Notes under the pieces: generated by a model
The model's database searches: none
The model's input: the letters and a program-made list of their open reading frames with translations, nothing else
What the model was told of the DNA's origin: nothing
NCBI GenBank assembly: GCA_004335635.1
Contig: QAXH01004366.1
Location: 21,352-45,953, forward strand
From: Chloromonas sp. AAM2
Lineage: Eukaryota > Chlorophyta > Chlorophyceae > Chlamydomonadales > Chlamydomonadaceae
Direction of reading: 5' to 3'
DNA length: 24,602 bases
Shown here: piece by piece, positions 1 through 9,526 of the stretch
Numbering within the stretch: the stretch's first letter is position 1
Layout: the number at the start of each line of letters is the position of its first letter
Position numbers and translations under genes: made by a program

Positions 1-84
1 ATGGTGGGCACACAGACATGCAGCATGCAGATGCATGTGGGAGCCCGCATAGTGGTTCGCTGTTTTGACAGGCCACATCTGCAG

Positions 85-3000
85 ACTGCAAGGAAAAAAA
101 GCTTGGATCTGGCTGGAAAAACCTTGCAGGTAACAAATTGACAGCTGATCAATCCCTCAAACCTTTGACAGCTGATCAATCCCATTGATACGAGCTGGAT
201 AAGGTTGTGTGTACATGGGCTGGGTCGGGATGCCTCGTATGAGCTGCTGCCGTCCCCACCTGGTTGTACAATCCGAACCCAAGCAACTCAACCCATCCAG
301 GAGGCGCAAAGCCTGGCACTCAGTCATCACTCAGACAACTCAGCCATAAACCCGCCTGTGCCCTTCCCGCTGCTCAATCCCAGGCGCCCAGTGGCAGCGC
401 ATTGAGTCAGTGCCTGTACCGGGGCCACGCCGGGCAGGTGGTGTTCCTGGGCCACATGGGGGACGGCACCACACTGGTGTCCGTGGACAGCCACGGCGTG
501 GTGAGTGATATGCAAAGAAATACCTAGGTAGATAGGAACTGTGATATATTGACCGTGGAGTTTCGAGCCAGATATGTACGGTTGTGGTTGTGGTCATGAA
601 CAGGGTCGTGATTTCTCAGCCGATACAGACTGATTAACTCAAGGACCAATTCGTAGCTTCTTGTGATGCCATGGCTGAGGCGAACAAACAGTGATAGCCC
701 ATGACGTCATAGTCCATTGTGATCTCCTGGCTGGCCACCGTGCATGGCCCTATGTCCTGCAGATCCATGCGTGGCCGTGTCGTGATCAGCACAGGTCGGG
801 CTACGGCTGGTACCGCCCCTCGGCCACATGGAGACTGCCCCGCAGCATCAAGGCATACCAGGCCAGGTGGGTTACCCGGGCACAGGGATGTCGACAGCAT
901 TGGGGATGGGGTTGCAGGCAGGATCAGCGCCTTGAATGCGGGTTGGTGTCGATATGGTTCGAATGCGCACACTGCAATTCGATTAAATCTAATGTGGTTT
1001 CGAAGAAAGTCAGCGTTGACGTGGTTCCAAACCGCTGACGCTCGGTTCACAGGCAGTTGGGAGACCATGGTGGGTGTTGGCGGGGAAGGCGCAGTCTGAA
1101 GAGCAACACTTTCATGCGTGCTGGGGTGCTGCAGGGGCCAGCCCTACCCCGTATGGCCCGCCATCCAAACCAAGGCCACTCCCCTCCCGCCCGCCCCGCC
1201 CCTTGCCCGCCGTCCGCCCCCCCAGCCCCGAGAACGAGCCCCCCAAGCAAATGTCGAGGAAGGGGGCAAGGGTCAGGGAGGATTCCTGGCTTGGCTGGGC
1301 TTTGGCCGTAAGCAGCACGGAATTCAAAGGAGCGAGGACGGTGGAAGGGGCGATGACGGCGGGCGGGACCAGGTGCTGATGCGCCCCGGACCAGTCCTGC
1401 CTGCATCCTATCAGGATTACTTGGCGGATGAAGGCCTGCATGACACGCCTGAGGAGGTGCGTGGGGCAGTGCAAGGGGTAGGCTGTGCTGATCACCTTGT
1501 GTGTCGCTTCACATGGGGGGCGCTGATTCACGCTTCAAGTTGTAGCAAACGGATTCAAAGAATGCACGAGGGACAGGCTGTGCAGGAGTGTATCTGCAGG
1601 AGGGTTGGTAAGTGATATTCTGGGAAGGCATAGATTACCTTGTTCCAGGCAAACAAAACGCTGTCATGGTTGTGCCAACCACAAGCCAGGGGTTAGGCTG
1701 TGCCAGAAGTAAGGATAATTTCATGTGCTGAGCGTGCTATTAAGCTGTGGAATTGATTTACCTGGTCAAACGATCACGCACAGTTGCAGGCACGGACTTT
1801 GGAGTGGATGTGCCACACACCAGCATTACTCTGGAAGAGATGTAGGGTGTGTGTGCGTGTGTGTGAGAAGTTTCAGCTCCCTTTCTCCAGCTTTTGACGT
1901 TCTTTTCTTATGTTGTAAACAGCTATGGAACTGAGAATGTACCACACGCCACGCAGGCTGCCAGAGTGCAGCTCAATGTGTTCTTGCCATGAATACCAAA
2001 TTAGTCAGGCCAAACCTGCTCAGTCACAGCTTCTGCACTGCTTGCCCTGCACTGCAAGTGACGATGTTTCAATGAATCACAACATTGACTGGCCTGCTTT
2101 CTGATCGCTTCCAGGCTTCGCTGCTCGAGGCTGACCCCACGGGTGGTTGGTTGGTTGAGGCACGGCTGCCGTGGCTGGTGCACTACCAGTGGGACACCGA
2201 GGTGGGAGCCTGGAGACGGCGCCACTGGGGTTGCTTGCCCAGATAATGCCCAGTATTGGCGGGGCATACTGACCATATCCTTTTGAGGCAACCTTTCCAG
2301 TGCTTTCTGTAGAGCTGCACCTGCATCTAGGAGAAGAGTTTTGGCACCCAAGGCTATTGATCGTGTTATCGGACACTGGGCTTTATCGATTAAAGATTCT
2401 GTTTTGTTGTGGTCCGGCATTTGACAGGAGGTGGAAATGAGGTTGGTGAGGTATCATGCGAGTGGCTTTGGCACCAAATGAAAACCACTTGATGGACAGG
2501 AAGTTTACGGGTGCCGCTGAAACAAACAAACACACAGCGTTTGGGGCAATTGTCTGAGGCGGTCTGTAGAAGCAGCATCAGGGGCGCAGCCTCGTGTAGG
2601 CTCGGCCCGCCAGTGCAGTGCATGTCAGCATCGAGGCCCTTTCAGCGGTGCCACCAGTGCAGCACGGCTTCTGTGCTGGCCCTCCTGAGAACAAAGAAAA
2701 GTGCTGGCCCTTCAGTGTATGACAGCACCATTTGCGGCATCGTATTCAGCATCAGACACAGCCTGTGGTGTGTGCAGGAGGACAAGCGAGGGCGTCTGGT
2801 GCGGCGGGAGATCAGGAGACCACACCCGACCATGGGGCCAGGTGGGCCGTGCTGCAGGCCACTGGTGCTGCTGACCAGCATGTACAAGTACACAGAGCAG
2901 TTCTTGACAGCACGTGGGTCAATGGGTGTCACAGAAGGCCCTGCTGACAGAAGGAAATCCGTGCCAGAAGACCCTGCCACGTCACCGCCAGAATTCATAC

Positions 3001-6000
3001 GCCTATGCACGACTCACAAGCACTAGCCAGGACAGCGCTTGGAAGTCCAAATCTGAGTTCACCGCTCTTCCCGCAGCTGGAGGTACAAACAAGGTGCTCA
3101 GAATCCGTCTCATCCTTCAGATACACTGGCTTTGCATCATAAATCTCTAGTCGCGCATAGGCATACAATGTGCATGCGCACGCAAACTGACAAAGGTCAG
3201 CAGTCCAGTCTGTGCGCCACATGCGCCTCACGGCTAGCGTACCCCTCTGGCTGCAGGCAGGGCCCTGATAGTTAGCGCCAGCCTTTCACCCGGTGGCCAG
3301 CTGCTGTCGCGCCACAAACAGGCAGTGGGCCTCACCAAGCTGCACTACCGGGTAGGGAGAGAGTGGGGGAGGGGTGAGATCTGTGGCAGGCTCATCCGGC
3401 TGGCACATGAGTGGCATGTACGTCGGGTCACACTATGTAGACGACTGCACAGGGCACAGTGTGTCTGACAGCTGCCGTGTGTGGGAGTGGGCGTGCGGTG
3501 TGACTAGCAACCATCGAGAGCTGTTGGGTGTGACCAGCAACCGCCCAGAGCTGTTGGGTGTGACCAGCAACCGCCCAGAGCTGTTGGGTGTGACTAGCAA
3601 CCATCGAGAGCTGTTAGGTGTGACCAGCAACCTCTGAGAGCTGTTGGGTGTGACCAGCAACCGCCCAGAGCTGTTGGGTGTGACCAGCAACCGCCGAGAG
3701 CTGTTGAGTGTGACCAGCAACCGTTGAGAGCTGTTGGGCGTGACCAGGATGACCGTGCAAGTCTGGGATTGCAAGCGCGTGTGTCGGTGTGCATGGGATG
3801 GGCCAAGCCATACTCGAGTGTCTGCACGGATCTTACTCTGACATCCATGGAACTTGAGAACCAGCACAGCAGCAAGAGCATGGCTACAACACTGCAGTGA
3901 AACAACTTGGCCAGCATGACTGAAGATGGTAAGAATCTTCTGCATGCTGGGCTTGAGTGAGGCCTTGAGGCCCATTGTTGAGTGTCGTACCAGACAGGGC
4001 CTAATGTGCTGACCAGCCAACAATTGCATTCCGTTATCCATCACTTCGCAGCTGTCAATGGAACTGCCTGTGCAGGTTGTCTCCGCTAGCCTGGGCCAGG
4101 GCGGGTCAGAACTTGTGGTGTGGGCACACCTGGCACCCACACCCGGGGACCCCCATGCATGGGGCGTCATGAGCGCGCACGTGATTCACATGGACAGCTC
4201 AAAGCCCATCACACCACGGATAGATGTGTACGACCATAGCAATGTGAGTAGACTATCTCACCACACCATTCAACAGGGAAGCAGTGACAGGACATGGAAC
4301 GGGATGAGCATCAGGCGAACAAAGCAGGCATGACAGGCCGAAAGAAGGCAAGAGAACATGTAAGCGGCACCAACCAGGCTAGGGTTTGGGTAAGCCAAAC
4401 AGACCGTGCCACAAGAGTAAACTTCTTGACACGCAAGGCGATGACGTTGGCACACTTTGCTCGCGTGCATCACTCAGTGAGCAACAGGACTTCAGAAGGG
4501 GGCGGCTGCAGAGTTGAGCTTTGTGGCGGTGGTCCTGTTGTTCATGCACCAGGTGGTGGTCAGGCACCACCACGTTTGACATCTCATGGCTCCACTTCTC
4601 CTGGGGCTGTGCCTGCTTTTGCTGCGTCTGCCACTCCCTTGCCAAATTGTCCACCTGCTGTACTGAACTGCTGTACTGCTCTTAGATTGCCTTAGCGGTC
4701 TGTATGGCAGCTCTGCCAGGAGGGATGCAAATACATAATCCACCATTGTCAAAGTCAACATCCTGGCCCAGGTTTCCCTGTCTCCCCAGCGCCTTTCACC
4801 GCCCTGCCCACTTACATGTTCTGTCTCTGGCAGGTTCAGGCAGAGATGTTTGCAGCTTGCACAAATTCCAGCTGCTCATGAGGTTTGCTTTCCTTGAGGC
4901 CTTCTGCCTTGCTCTGGCAGGCCGTGGCACTCTGATCCGCCCACCCACGCACCACAACCTGCCATATGATTTGCATCGCATGCAAACTTGTGAATGCTGA
5001 AAAAGTCACACGCTGCCCGGCCCCGTTGCAGGGTGCCGCTGCCCCTGCCCATGCCCTCAGTCCCCCTGTGGCCGCACTTGGCTCGGAGTACCTGTTTGTG
5101 GGGCTGGGCTGCGGGGTGGTGGGCGTCCACTCAGTGGCCACTGGTGAGGAACGACATGCAGTTGGTGCTGTCACATATCCTCCAGTCGGGGCAGAAGTGC
5201 TTAGCGGGGGCAAGAGCGGGAGGGGAAGCAACCAGCTCAACTAATTGAACTATCAGGAGAGACATGCACCAAACTGAACCTGTTGGCGGGGACGAGGCTG
5301 ATGACGTGCCGCTGATGACCTGCACAACGCATTGCAGAGGGCAGAAACGAACGCAAGTGTGCTGTTTTCTTTGGTCGCAAACATGACCTACTTGCTTTTG
5401 GGTTTGGCTGGCAGCTGATCCATAGACATTTGACCCAGGGACACGGGCCAGCGGAGTGCCATGGTTCTGTTGCTTCCTCTGCACGCCCCGCACACATGCC
5501 ACATCCTGTCCGTGTGGGCAGGGGTTACCTACATCATGCCTTCTGTTCAATTCCATTTGGATTCCCTGGCCTCACAGGTCAGCTTGTGCGGGAGCTCTAC
5601 CTGGGCATGCCCACCACCTCATCACACTTCGTCTCACTCGCGCTCTTTGAGGTCAGCCCAGCACAGGTAGGTGTGATAGCATGCTAGTACGCTTCCTGTC
5701 ACCTCGGGGCGCAAGGCTAAACAGGCTTCCCAGTGCTCTGCATGACACTCCTTTGCCTGCACAAGCAGCTTCAGGGGCAGGTACACGTACCAACGAGCTG
5801 CTATGCACTTTAAACGCAGAGGCATGCATCTTCGCAAAAGATTTGACTGCATTGCCTGCTTTGCTTGCACAGAATTCAAACGTTTGATGGCTTGGAAAGC
5901 GTACACAGGTACTGCCACCACACATGCAAACATATAACCGAACTTGTCTCTTTGTGCTTTGCTCCCTTGCTGCCCACAGGGATCGTGTCTGAACCAGGGC

Positions 6001-6396
6001 AAGATGTTGCTCGCTGCTGTGCCATCAGACAGCCTGTATGTGCACCTGTTTGAGATAGATGACGAACTAGGCACTGTGGACACTGTTTTGAAGCGGGCAA
6101 ACCCGAAGTTGGTGCGTGTTTTGCCTAACCCCGGCCTACAGAGATCGCCATCCGGCTCTGCCACCCCAGTCACATCACAACAGCAGCAGCAGCAGCAAGC
6201 TGTGTCTGTGCAGACACCAATTGTATCCCGGCCGTCGCTTGACAGGCGAACCAGTTCACAGACAAGAGCTTCAGGACGGCTGCCATCGCCCGCCGTAACT
6301 CAGCCAAGGCCTGCAGGACAGCAGGTGCAGGCCGTGGGGGCACCTGTGCACCAGTTACCACCGGCCCTGCAGCCGGTGAACCCGGATCAGCAGTAG
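85..6396 (+). CDS. WD40/beta-propeller-like protein, 3' part of a multi-exon gene (5' end off the window)
   Basis: I reconstruct exons at 384-500, 763-866, 1135-1456, 2115-2201, 2778-2913, 3257-3351, 4052-4243, 5032-5143, 5578-5666 and 5980-6396. They join in one frame to 556 codons with consistent phases (split codons at 866/1135, 2913/3257 and 5143/5578) and GT-AG ends. A weak extra exon may lie at 85-129. The first exons read as a WD40 unit: a GH pair, a LVSVDSHG strand turn, then IHAW. Later blade-like segments include ALIVSASLSPGGQLLS, VVGVHSVATGQLVREL and SLYVHLFEIDDEL. Between them lies a Pro/Gly-rich, charged low-complexity insert (partial residues about 85-160). The C-terminal 75 residues are Gln/Ser/Pro-rich with seven consecutive Gln (6178-6198). 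I do not recognise the family; a scaffold role would be typical of propellers but is not shown. Missed exons are possible in the longer introns, such as 1457-2114 and 4244-5031. The TAG stop at 6394 is discussed in the findings. Confidence 0.68.
139..182. repeat. Short direct duplication, 26-bp period
   Basis: An 18-base block, TGACAGCTGATCAATCCC, occurs at 139-156 and again at 165-182. It lies in what I read as the intron upstream of the first firm exon of the WD40-like gene, so it is probably a local tandem duplication without function. Confidence 0.7.
3501..3748. repeat. 30-bp minisatellite, eight copies, inside an intron of the WD40-like gene
   Basis: Eight successive 30-base units fill 3501-3740 exactly, followed by a partial ninth unit to 3748. 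Each unit begins TGACCAGCAACC or TGACTAGCAACC and ends GAGCTGTTGGGTG with minor changes; most variation lies in the four or five bases after CAACC. The array sits in the 700-bp intron between the exons ending at 3351 and starting at 4052. Because the period is ten codons, frames stay open across it on both strands, which creates long spurious ORFs. Confidence 0.95.
6178..6198 (+). repeat. CAG/CAA trinucleotide run encoding seven Gln
   Basis: The codons read CAA, five CAG, CAA in the frame of the last exon of the WD40-like gene. A second CAG run (four codons) follows at 6403-6414, just after the annotated stop and in the same frame. Such runs are prone to length change by slippage. Confidence 0.9.
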
Positions 6397-6612
6397 ATGG
6401 AGCAGCAGCAGCAGCGGCTGGTCCCTCACCAGGTGTCTGGGGCAGCACCAGCGGGCCCGACGGCGGGTTGTTCTCGCCGGCTAGCAGTGACAAGCCAGCA
6501 GCAGCTTTTGCAACCGGCCAAACCACAGCAGCCATATCCTGAACAACAAGCTTCAGCCCTGGCTCAGCCTGCCACCTGGCGCGTTTGTATTGCCTACTTC
6601 ACGCACCTTTGA
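6397..6612 (+). other. In-frame Gln-rich continuation after the TAG stop of the WD40-like gene
   Basis: Directly after TAG (6394-6396) the same frame resumes with ATG and stays open for 71 codons to TGA at 6610-6612. It is Gln-rich (14 of 71) like the tail upstream, and both parts contain a Val-Thr-Ser-Gln(n) motif. This is either ordinary 3' UTR with CAG-rich composition or coding sequence cut off by a CAG-to-TAG change. I cannot decide from sequence alone. Confidence 0.45.
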
Positions 6613-6840
6613 ATGGACCATGCATTGCTGATGTGGAGTTTCTAGTGGTTTGGCCCAGTCAGGCGTGTATCGCATTCCTGCATGTCTTAATCCCGTTCAT
6701 GCACTAGGATGTCTGGCTAGCAGTGTCTATGCGGACCCATCTGACTGTGAACTTGAACCGCAACAAGTGTACTGATTCATGTCAACCTTAAAAGGCTCGA
6801 ACTACATCATTCTGGGTGCAAAGGCTGCCAAGGTGTGCAC

Positions 6841-6845
6841 TGTAA
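6841..6845 (+). terminator. Candidate polyadenylation signal TGTAA for the WD40-like gene
   Basis: TGTAA is the usual poly(A) signal of chlorophyte nuclear genes. This is the first occurrence I find downstream of the stop at 6396, giving a 3' UTR of about 450 nt, or about 230 nt if translation runs to 6612. Confidence 0.4.
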
Positions 6846-7052
6846 CCTTGGCGTCGCACGCTTTCTGAAACGCTACCTGGTGCCAAACCAGGCTGACGCA
6901 GCTTGTTCTGATTCACGAGCTCCAGCATGTTGCTCAGCTTTTCCAGGCCTGACGACATGTGGCAGACACCCGGGTTGTTGGCAAACAAAGTTCTTGCATG
7001 CATGTCTTGGCAGCCCAATGACAGTTCTACCCTCAGCCAAGGGAAAAGGGAT

Positions 7053-7075
7053 GTTTGCCAGTTCTGGGACAATTT
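7053..7075 (+). repeat. Dispersed motif copy 1 (core TTGCCAGTTCTGGGACA)
   Basis: The bases GTTTGCCAGTTCTGGGACAA followed by TTT match copies near 9493, 17620 and 18649. An A-rich stretch (GGGAAAAGGGA) precedes it, echoing the A-rich left flank of other copies. Confidence 0.8.
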
Positions 7076-7533
7076 AACGGGTTCATGTGGTGACTGTGTG
7101 TCTGTGAGTAAAAGTGGTGACTTGTGCTCATACTGTGCACTGGCACTGAGTGAGCGGTCACCACTGACTGTAGTCTGTGTGCTAATCCACAACGGAGTGA
7201 ACAGCACGATGTTGGTACACGGTATGGTGCCACTTCTGGGTCAGGCTGCTGTGTATGGATAAGAAAGAGATCACGGAGTGATGTGCGATACTGGTAATAC
7301 ATGCCCGTACATGTCACATCCGACTGGGGTAGACGGTCTCTGTGAACTTAGAAGTGCTCCAACTGTTTCACTGGCTTGAGCAAGATCATGAAGCCAGCGT
7401 GCTAATGTGAAACCGGCAAGACCGCGATGCAAGCACACATTCTTGATGCATTGGAGCAGACACAACAGGACTGCTCGAATGGTATACCTGTAGCCAGTGT
7501 GAGTGTGTGAGCATTACGAGAGGATGTCTTTCA

Positions 7534-7550
7534 TGTCCCAGAATTGGCAG
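7534..7550 (-). repeat. Dispersed motif copy 2, inverted and slightly diverged
   Basis: On the minus strand this reads CTGCCAATTCTGGGACA, two mismatches from the core. It faces copy 1 across about 460 bp, so the two could be ends of one element, but I see no target-site duplication. Confidence 0.6.
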
Positions 7551-8199
7551 TCACCACTGTCTGCCAACTGCAGTCACCACCATCTACCGACAGGAGTGCC
7601 TCAGTGACAGATGACTGGTTCAACACATACGTTTGATGTCGTGACATGCATATGTATCTATGGATGTATCTGGAGGATTAAACACTTCTGCGAGACGACT
7701 AGCAGCGCACATCCCATCTGGAGATTACCAACCTTGGAACATGACCAGCACACTTGTTACGCCTCTTGCCATGGCACAGAATTCGCATCCTCAGCACCAC
7801 ATTCAACGACGACCTGGAGACACCTGAGTAAGGATGGACTGCAGCAAGGTTCTGGACTCAAAAGCGCACTGCTGCTGCCTCACAGTATACTGTCATGGGC
7901 GTTAACAACCATGCTGTTATACACACCCCAAACAGCCAAGAAAGTAAATGCACTGCCATGTTAAGCTACTCAGATTGGGTTTCAGTACAGCTATACAGAC
8001 AGTACCTCTGTGCATCTAGCACACTGCAGATGGTGTGGGGCATCCATGATTACGCCCAAAAAGGTGTCAAACGGTAAAACGGAAACATGCGCACCATTTG
8101 TGACTACGTGTGTGTCTTACTCGCCCGCGCGTCCGTATCACAACCTGCCGAATACGCGTACCACATTCGCGCTGCCGCCATTTGCTTGTCGCTGGCAAG

Positions 8200-8880
8200 A
8201 TGGACGAGCTAGAGGCCTCACGGCAGCTAGACAACATGTGCCGCTTCATCAAGCAGGAGGCAGAGGAGAAAGCTAATGAGATCAAGGTGTCTGCTGAGGA
8301 GGAGTTCAATCTTGAGAAGCTGCAGCTGCTCGAGCAAGAGAAGGCTAAGATCAGGAAGGAGTATGAGAGGCGCGAGGCACAAGTCGAGGTCAAGAAGAAG
8401 ATTGAATACTCCAAGCAGCTCAACGAGCAGCGCATCAAGGTGCTGTCAGCGCGCGAGTCAGCCATCCAGGAGATTGTGTCGGAGGCCAAGCTTAGGCTGC
8501 GTGATGTCTCCAAAAACCCCACCACGTACAAGAAGCTGCTGACAGACCTCCTTGTCCAAGCAATGAAGAAGCTGCAGGAGAAGTCAGCAACCGTTAAGTG
8601 CCGGCAGGTCGACCTCATTCTCGTCAAGGAGGTCATCGAGCCAGCACGCAAGAGCTACACAGCCCTGTTCCAAGAGGAGGCGCCAGCCCTGGTACTGGAC
8701 CAAGGTTCCTTCCTTCCCCCACCCCCTCAAGGCAACAGCGAAGACACAGCGTCCTCTTGCGGTGGCATCGTCCTGGTGTCCGCTGACGGGCGCATCACTG
8801 TAAGCAACACACTAGATGACCGCCTGAAAATCGCATACCAGGCCAACCTGCCCGTCATTCGCGAGAAGCTGTTTGCCTGA
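8200..8880 (+). CDS. VHA-E: V-type proton ATPase subunit E
   Basis: This is a complete single-exon CDS of 226 aa, the normal length for subunit E. Subunit E forms, with subunit G, the peripheral stalks that hold the catalytic V1 head against the membrane Vo sector of the proton pump on vacuole and endomembranes. The N-terminal half is charged, helical and coiled-coil-like, with the family block FIKQEAEEKANEI then VSAEEEFNLEKLQL. The globular C-terminal part shows FLPPPP (residues 171-176), CGGIVL (187-192), an ADGRI turn and NTLDDRL (203-209), all family hallmarks as I recall them. The start is the ATG at 8200 (context GCAAGATGG, favourable in algae). The open frame runs 30 codons upstream, but those residues do not resemble the family. 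Unlike its neighbours it has no intron in the CDS. Confidence 0.95.
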   Translation: MDELEASRQLDNMCRFIKQEAEEKANEIKVSAEEEFNLEKLQLLEQEKAKIRKEYERREAQVEVKKKIEYSKQLNEQRIKVLSARESAIQEIVSEAKLRLRDVSKNPTTYKKLLTDLLVQAMKKLQEKSATVKCRQVDLILVKEVIEPARKSYTALFQEEAPALVLDQGSFLPPPPQGNSEDTASSCGGIVLVSADGRITVSNTLDDRLKIAYQANLPVIREKLFA

Positions 8881-9479
8881 CCTGGATGGCACTTGCGGGT
8901 CATGCATCTTGAAATGGCAGCATCAGACGAGCAGGCTGGGCACCTGCATGTCGTATGCGGTCTGTGTTTGCTCAACACGGATGTCCATGTTGCATGCAAG
9001 CCTCATCACGGCTTCCGCACATGCTCGCTTGTATGGCAATGTGCCAGAAAAAAACAAGTATTCTTTGCAACATCAGACGCGGACTGGATACGTGGTTATT
9101 GGAGATGGTCATGGTGATGTGTTTGAAACTCCCAGTTTGTGGCATGTTGCCTGAACAGCAGCACGCATGCAACAGGACATCGTACGCCATGCACAGCGGC
9201 ACACGCTGTTTGACAGGCAAGGTTGCACAGGTATATGACACGACTGCGGCTTGGCATTGTGGTATGGCGTGCTCGCATGTGATTGGAACACAACTTTCAA
9301 ATCACAACAATTTGTACTGTGTTTAGGCAGAGCTATGCTTTTGTCGTGTGGAAAGCGGCCTCAGGCAGGCCTTGGACTTGGTGCGGGTTTGGGTGGCGCA
9401 GGTCCTAAGGCGGACTCGCACTGCTGTATTCAGCACTTATTGCTTTACGCGACTTCTGTAGCGAGCAAACCTTGCAGCA

Positions 9480-9484
9480 TGTAA
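9480..9484 (+). terminator. Candidate polyadenylation signal TGTAA for V-ATPase subunit E
   Basis: This is the first TGTAA I find after the stop codon at 8880, giving a 3' UTR of about 600 nt. It is followed at once by an A run and the dispersed motif. A second TGTAA lies at 9538. Confidence 0.45.
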
Positions 9485-9526
9485 AAAAAGAAGTTTGCCA
9501 GTTCTGGGACAGTTTGTGTGAATAGG
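9485..9526 (+). repeat. Dispersed motif copy 3, with flanking similarity
   Basis: An A run and GAAG precede the core, then TGTGTGAATAGGT follows. The whole block from AAGAAG through TGTGAAT-GGT matches the 17618 copy over about 37 bases with few differences, so the repeat unit is longer than the core. Confidence 0.85.

Larger units (their letters stand above)
6613..8199. other. Intergenic stretch between the WD40-like gene and V-ATPase subunit E
   Basis: I see no supported coding exon here on either strand. It holds a TGTAA signal at 6841, two copies of the dispersed TTGCCAGTTCTGGGACA motif in opposite orientations (7053 and 7534), and presumably the V-ATPase promoter and 5' UTR near its right end. 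No clear TATA box was found. Confidence 0.6.

Noticed and set aside
945..980. tRNA B-box-like GGTTCGAATGC
   Set aside because: No matching A box or cloverleaf stems nearby; it lies in an intron of the WD40-like gene.
3501..3748. Possible CRISPR-like array
   Set aside because: The repeats are contiguous with no spacers, in a eukaryotic intron. It is a minisatellite.
3433..4170. 245-codon minus-strand ORF with repeated LLVTPNSS-type units
   Set aside because: It is a by-product of the 30-bp minisatellite, whose period is a multiple of three. It overlaps a supported + strand exon and shows no family motif.
5634..6173. 179-codon minus-strand ORF
   Set aside because: It runs through two + strand exons whose joined frame makes sense, and it has no motif of its own.
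6394..6396. Reassigned nuclear code with UAG for Gln
   Set aside because: The V-ATPase E and LETM1 exons contain many Gln codons, all CAG or CAA, and both genes stay open under the standard code. One in-frame TAG is not enough.
8110..8199. N-terminal extension of V-ATPase subunit E
   Set aside because: The frame is open for 30 more codons, but they do not look like the family, and the 226-residue product from 8200 already has the usual length.
8067..8651. 194-codon minus-strand ORF
   Set aside because: It is antisense to the firmly identified V-ATPase E coding exon and Ser/Leu-rich as expected from its complement.
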